From: Gemmatimonadota bacterium
GTDB taxonomy: Bacteria > Gemmatimonadota > Gemmatimonadetes > Gemmatimonadales > GWC2-71-9
Reading direction: 5' to 3'
NCBI GenBank assembly: GCA_022573095.1
Contig: JACZUR010000064.1
Location: 1-6,939 of the forward strand
DNA: 6,939 bases
The first letter of the stretch is position 1. Each line of letters opens with the position of its first letter. Position numbers and translations under genes: made by a program. Below are positions 5,314 through 6,939 of the stretch, one piece after another. The notes under the pieces were generated by a model. That model searched no databases. It saw only the letters and a program-made list of their open reading frames with translations, and was not told the origin of the DNA.

Positions 5314-6939
5314 TCAGAATCCGAATATGACCGTCGTAGTAAGAATGTTTCCCGTCACGCTGTACAGGCCACTGTTCAGGTTGGCGGTCGGTACGATTCC
5401 AGTCGATGGTTGGACGACTCGGCCGCGCCGCTTGTTCTGGCGGAGATATTGGTACGCGAAACTGCCCCTCACGGTAGGAGTAAACTGGAAACTAGCTCCC
5501 ATCGCAATCGTGTTGCGTGCCGCATCGGGGAGCAGCGGCGTTACTGTCTCCTCAGGCGCGGCAGCTGTATTGTAGGAGTATCCACCGCTTATATCGATTC
5601 TCTCATCGTATGACCAGTCCAACGCAAATCTAACGGCGTGCGTATTGGTGTAACTCTGGAATATTGTTCGGTCGGGTGTAAGGACTCGTTCAAAGTCCAG
5701 CGGGATGAGATCGAATACCGACCATTCGGTCCACTGATAGTCGGCGAGAATAGTTAGGTATTCGTTGGCGTCAAACGACAGGCCGAGTATCAGCTGGCGG
5801 GGCATGGTTATGCTGGTAGTTAGTCTCTGATTCACAAGGGCGCCGCCGGGTCCGAAGAAAGAGGCTGCTACTTCGTCGAGCGAGGTTCCCGCCGGAAGTC
5901 CGAACGGGTTGTCCTCCGGTAGCAAGATGCCCGTGCTTACCGGGGCGAACGCCGCGGTCCCGTCATAGTCGAGCGTGACTTCGTGAAGGTAGCGGCCTCC
6001 GAGGGTCACTCGGTCGGAGATTCTATAGATTGCTCCGACGTTGAGGCCGGTACCGGTGGCTCCCGTGCCTTTGAGTTGAACATCAGCGAAATCTGTGTGG
6101 AACGGGATGCCAAGTTGAGAGAAGAGGGTGCCCGTCGTGCCGACGGCCGTCTCTGATAGGTCGAGTCTCTGGTTCAATTCAAAGGATCCGAACACAAAGT
6201 CCAGGCCACCTCCGACCACCAGTTTTGGGGTTATCCGGTAAGCCACCGTCGGTTGTACGTAAAAAGACTTCAGATCGGTGTCGTAGGCGTTAAACCGTCC
6301 ATCAAACGTGGTCGGCCACTGCACTCCCAGTCGATAGGGAAGGGTGATCCCTACACCTGCCACGATCTGAGGTGAAAACGACCGCGCTATGAAGATCGAC
6401 GGAATCGAAATCACTCCGTTGTCGCGGCCCGACGGTGTACCGGTGAGATCGTCGGTAAAGTTGCCGTTGATGTCGAGTGCGCTAAGACCGAGGGAAATGA
6501 CCGAACCGTTTATGTCGAGCAGGCCGGCCGGACTGTACACCATAGCCGACCCGCCATCGCCGGAAAAGCCGCCCGTGCCGGTCCCGGCCACGGTGGTGAT
6601 GGTGCCGTTGGCGTCCACCTTCCGGATGCGGTTGTTGTCCGTGTCCGCGATGTACAGGTTGCCTGCACGGTCCAGAGCGACACCGCTGGGGCCGCCGAGG
6701 GTCGCGCTGGTGGCGGGGCCGCCGTCGCTGGAAAAGCCGCCCGTGCCGGTCCCGGCCACGGTGGTGATGGTGCCGTTGGTGTCCACCTTCCGGATGCGGT
6801 TGTTGTCTCTGTCCGCGATGTACAGGTTGCCTGCGTCGTCCAGGGCGACGCCGAAGGGGCCTTTGAGCTGCGCGTTGGTGGCAGTGCCACCGTCGCCGGA
6901 AAAGGCGCCCGGGCCAGTCCTGTCCACGGCGGCGTCCAC
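5314..6939 (-). CDS. OmpP1/FadL-type outer-membrane porin with N-terminal NHL repeats (5' end outside the window; possible chimera)
   Basis: The frame is open to the right edge, so the GTG at 6939 is not evidence of a start. Residues are counted from that edge. Residues 1-130 are NHL beta-propeller repeats (GVALDxAGNLYIAD, NNRIRKVD, TITTVAGTGTGGF). From 131 on the protein is an OmpP1/FadL barrel. SAMVYSPAGL (131-140) corresponds to the family's N-terminal NPAG region, then come strands such as FYVQPTVAYRITPKLVVGGG, many amphipathic aromatic strands, and a C-terminal LTTTVIFGF ending in Phe, the usual barrel assembly signal. FadL proteins import long-chain fatty acids and other hydrophobic compounds across the outer membrane. 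The usual signal peptide and roughly the first 30 mature residues are absent, their place taken by repeats. No fusion of this form is known to me. The stop is immediately followed by the lipase GTG, so the two are probably translationally coupled. The barrel assignment is firm; the fusion may be an assembly artefact. Confidence 0.85.
   Translation of the reverse strand: MDAAVDRTGPGAFSGDGGTATNAQLKGPFGVALDDAGNLYIADRDNNRIRKVDTNGTITTVAGTGTGGFSSDGGPATSATLGGPSGVALDRAGNLYIADTDNNRIRKVDANGTITTVAGTGTGGFSGDGGSAMVYSPAGLLDINGSVISLGLSALDINGNFTDDLTGTPSGRDNGVISIPSIFIARSFSPQIVAGVGITLPYRLGVQWPTTFDGRFNAYDTDLKSFYVQPTVAYRITPKLVVGGGLDFVFGSFELNQRLDLSETAVGTTGTLFSQLGIPFHTDFADVQLKGTGATGTGLNVGAIYRISDRVTLGGRYLHEVTLDYDGTAAFAPVSTGILLPEDNPFGLPAGTSLDEVAASFFGPGGALVNQRLTTSITMPRQLILGLSFDANEYLTILADYQWTEWSVFDLIPLDFERVLTPDRTIFQSYTNTHAVRFALDWSYDERIDISGGYSYNTAAAPEETVTPLLPDAARNTIAMGASFQFTPTVRGSFAYQYLRQNKRRGRVVQPSTGIVPTANLNSGLYSVTGNILTTTVIFGF
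6551..6718 (-). repeat. NHL tandem repeat unit, 168 bp (barrel-proximal copy)
   Basis: This 56-codon unit encodes one NHL-type propeller segment: GPSGVALDRAGNLYIADTD, then NNRIRKVD and TITTVAGTGTGGFSGDGG. By hand alignment to the next unit I count about 21 differences in 168 bases, with only three in the first 89 bases. Similarity stops sharply at 6551: the ten bases to its left (6541-6550) show no match to the equivalent positions of the neighbouring unit. GC is about 70% here, against about 50-62% in the adjoining barrel sequence. Confidence 0.9.
6719..6886 (-). repeat. NHL tandem repeat unit, 168 bp (second copy)
   Basis: Same 168-bp period and reading frame as its neighbour. It encodes GPFGVALDDAGNLYIADRD, NNRIRKVDTNGTITTVAG and a GFSSDGGPATSA linker. 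Differences from the adjacent unit cluster in the part encoding the PATSATLGGPSG/TATNAQLKGPFG linker, a pattern of variable linkers between conserved blades that is normal for real NHL proteins. Confidence 0.9.
6887..6939 (-). repeat. Partial, divergent NHL repeat unit at the window edge
   Basis: The unit begins in phase with the 168-bp period and encodes DRTGPGAFSGDGG, similar to the GTGTGGFSGDGG of the other units. It is more diverged (about 14 differences in 53 bases by hand), and similarity fades over the last ten bases before the edge. It is either an end-of-array blade or a degraded copy; the rest lies outside the window. Confidence 0.65.

Noticed and set aside
2456..5613. Plus-strand and alternate-frame open frames over the three minus-strand genes (for example 3550-3864, 4523-4924, 5192-5575)
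   Set aside because: They lie opposite or within clear coding genes, have no recognisable domains and no convincing ribosome sites.
6510..6890. 126-codon minus-strand frame with repetitive Pro/Arg/Thr-rich protein
   Set aside because: It is an alternate frame of the 168-bp NHL repeats; the periodicity comes from the DNA repeat, and the true frame encodes recognisable NHL blades.
6551..6939. CRISPR array or transposon-end interpretation of the 168-bp repeats
   Set aside because: The units are directly adjacent, coding, in phase with codons and encode NHL blades; there are no unique spacers and no transposase.

Overview
The window looks like a piece of a diderm (outer-membrane-bearing) bacterium with moderate GC; lines I counted by hand in the gene bodies gave roughly 50-62% GC. 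Three of the five genes encode envelope or outer-membrane-type proteins. The style of the GDSL lipoprotein next to an OmpP1/FadL porin, together with the NHL-repeat type, makes me think of Gemmatimonadota or a related group. That placement is recall-based inference and not proven here. There are no rRNA, tRNA, CRISPR or mobile-element signals.

Layout: (1) 3-740, plus strand: the C-terminal ~245 residues of NAD kinase, cut by the left edge. (2) 742-2412, plus strand: complete recN (DNA repair SMC-like ATPase), one base after the nadK stop. (3) 2409-4040, minus strand: a secreted, beta-rich, probable outer-membrane barrel protein that I cannot name. It is convergent with recN, and the two stop codons interlock in one CTAG tetramer. 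(4) 4087-5313, minus strand: SGNH/GDSL-family esterase/lipase, probably a lipoprotein. (5) 5314-6939, minus strand, open at the right edge: an OmpP1/FadL-type barrel whose normal N-terminus is replaced by NHL beta-propeller repeats. The minus genes read fadL-like -> lipase -> barrel, with 0 bp and 46 bp between them, so they are probably one transcript whose promoter lies off the right edge.

Functionally the plus side is housekeeping (NADP synthesis, recombinational repair). The minus side suggests an envelope module: a lipoprotein esterase that could release fatty acids, a FadL-type channel that could import them, and a further barrel of unknown role. This pairing is inferred from gene order and family knowledge.

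The most striking feature is the join near 6550/6551. To its right, the DNA is a high-GC tandem repeat with a 168-bp (56-codon) period. To its left, it is ordinary FadL coding sequence, in the same open frame. This is either a real domain fusion or a chimeric assembly join through a repetitive NHL gene. The window ending inside the repeat makes the assembly explanation a serious one.
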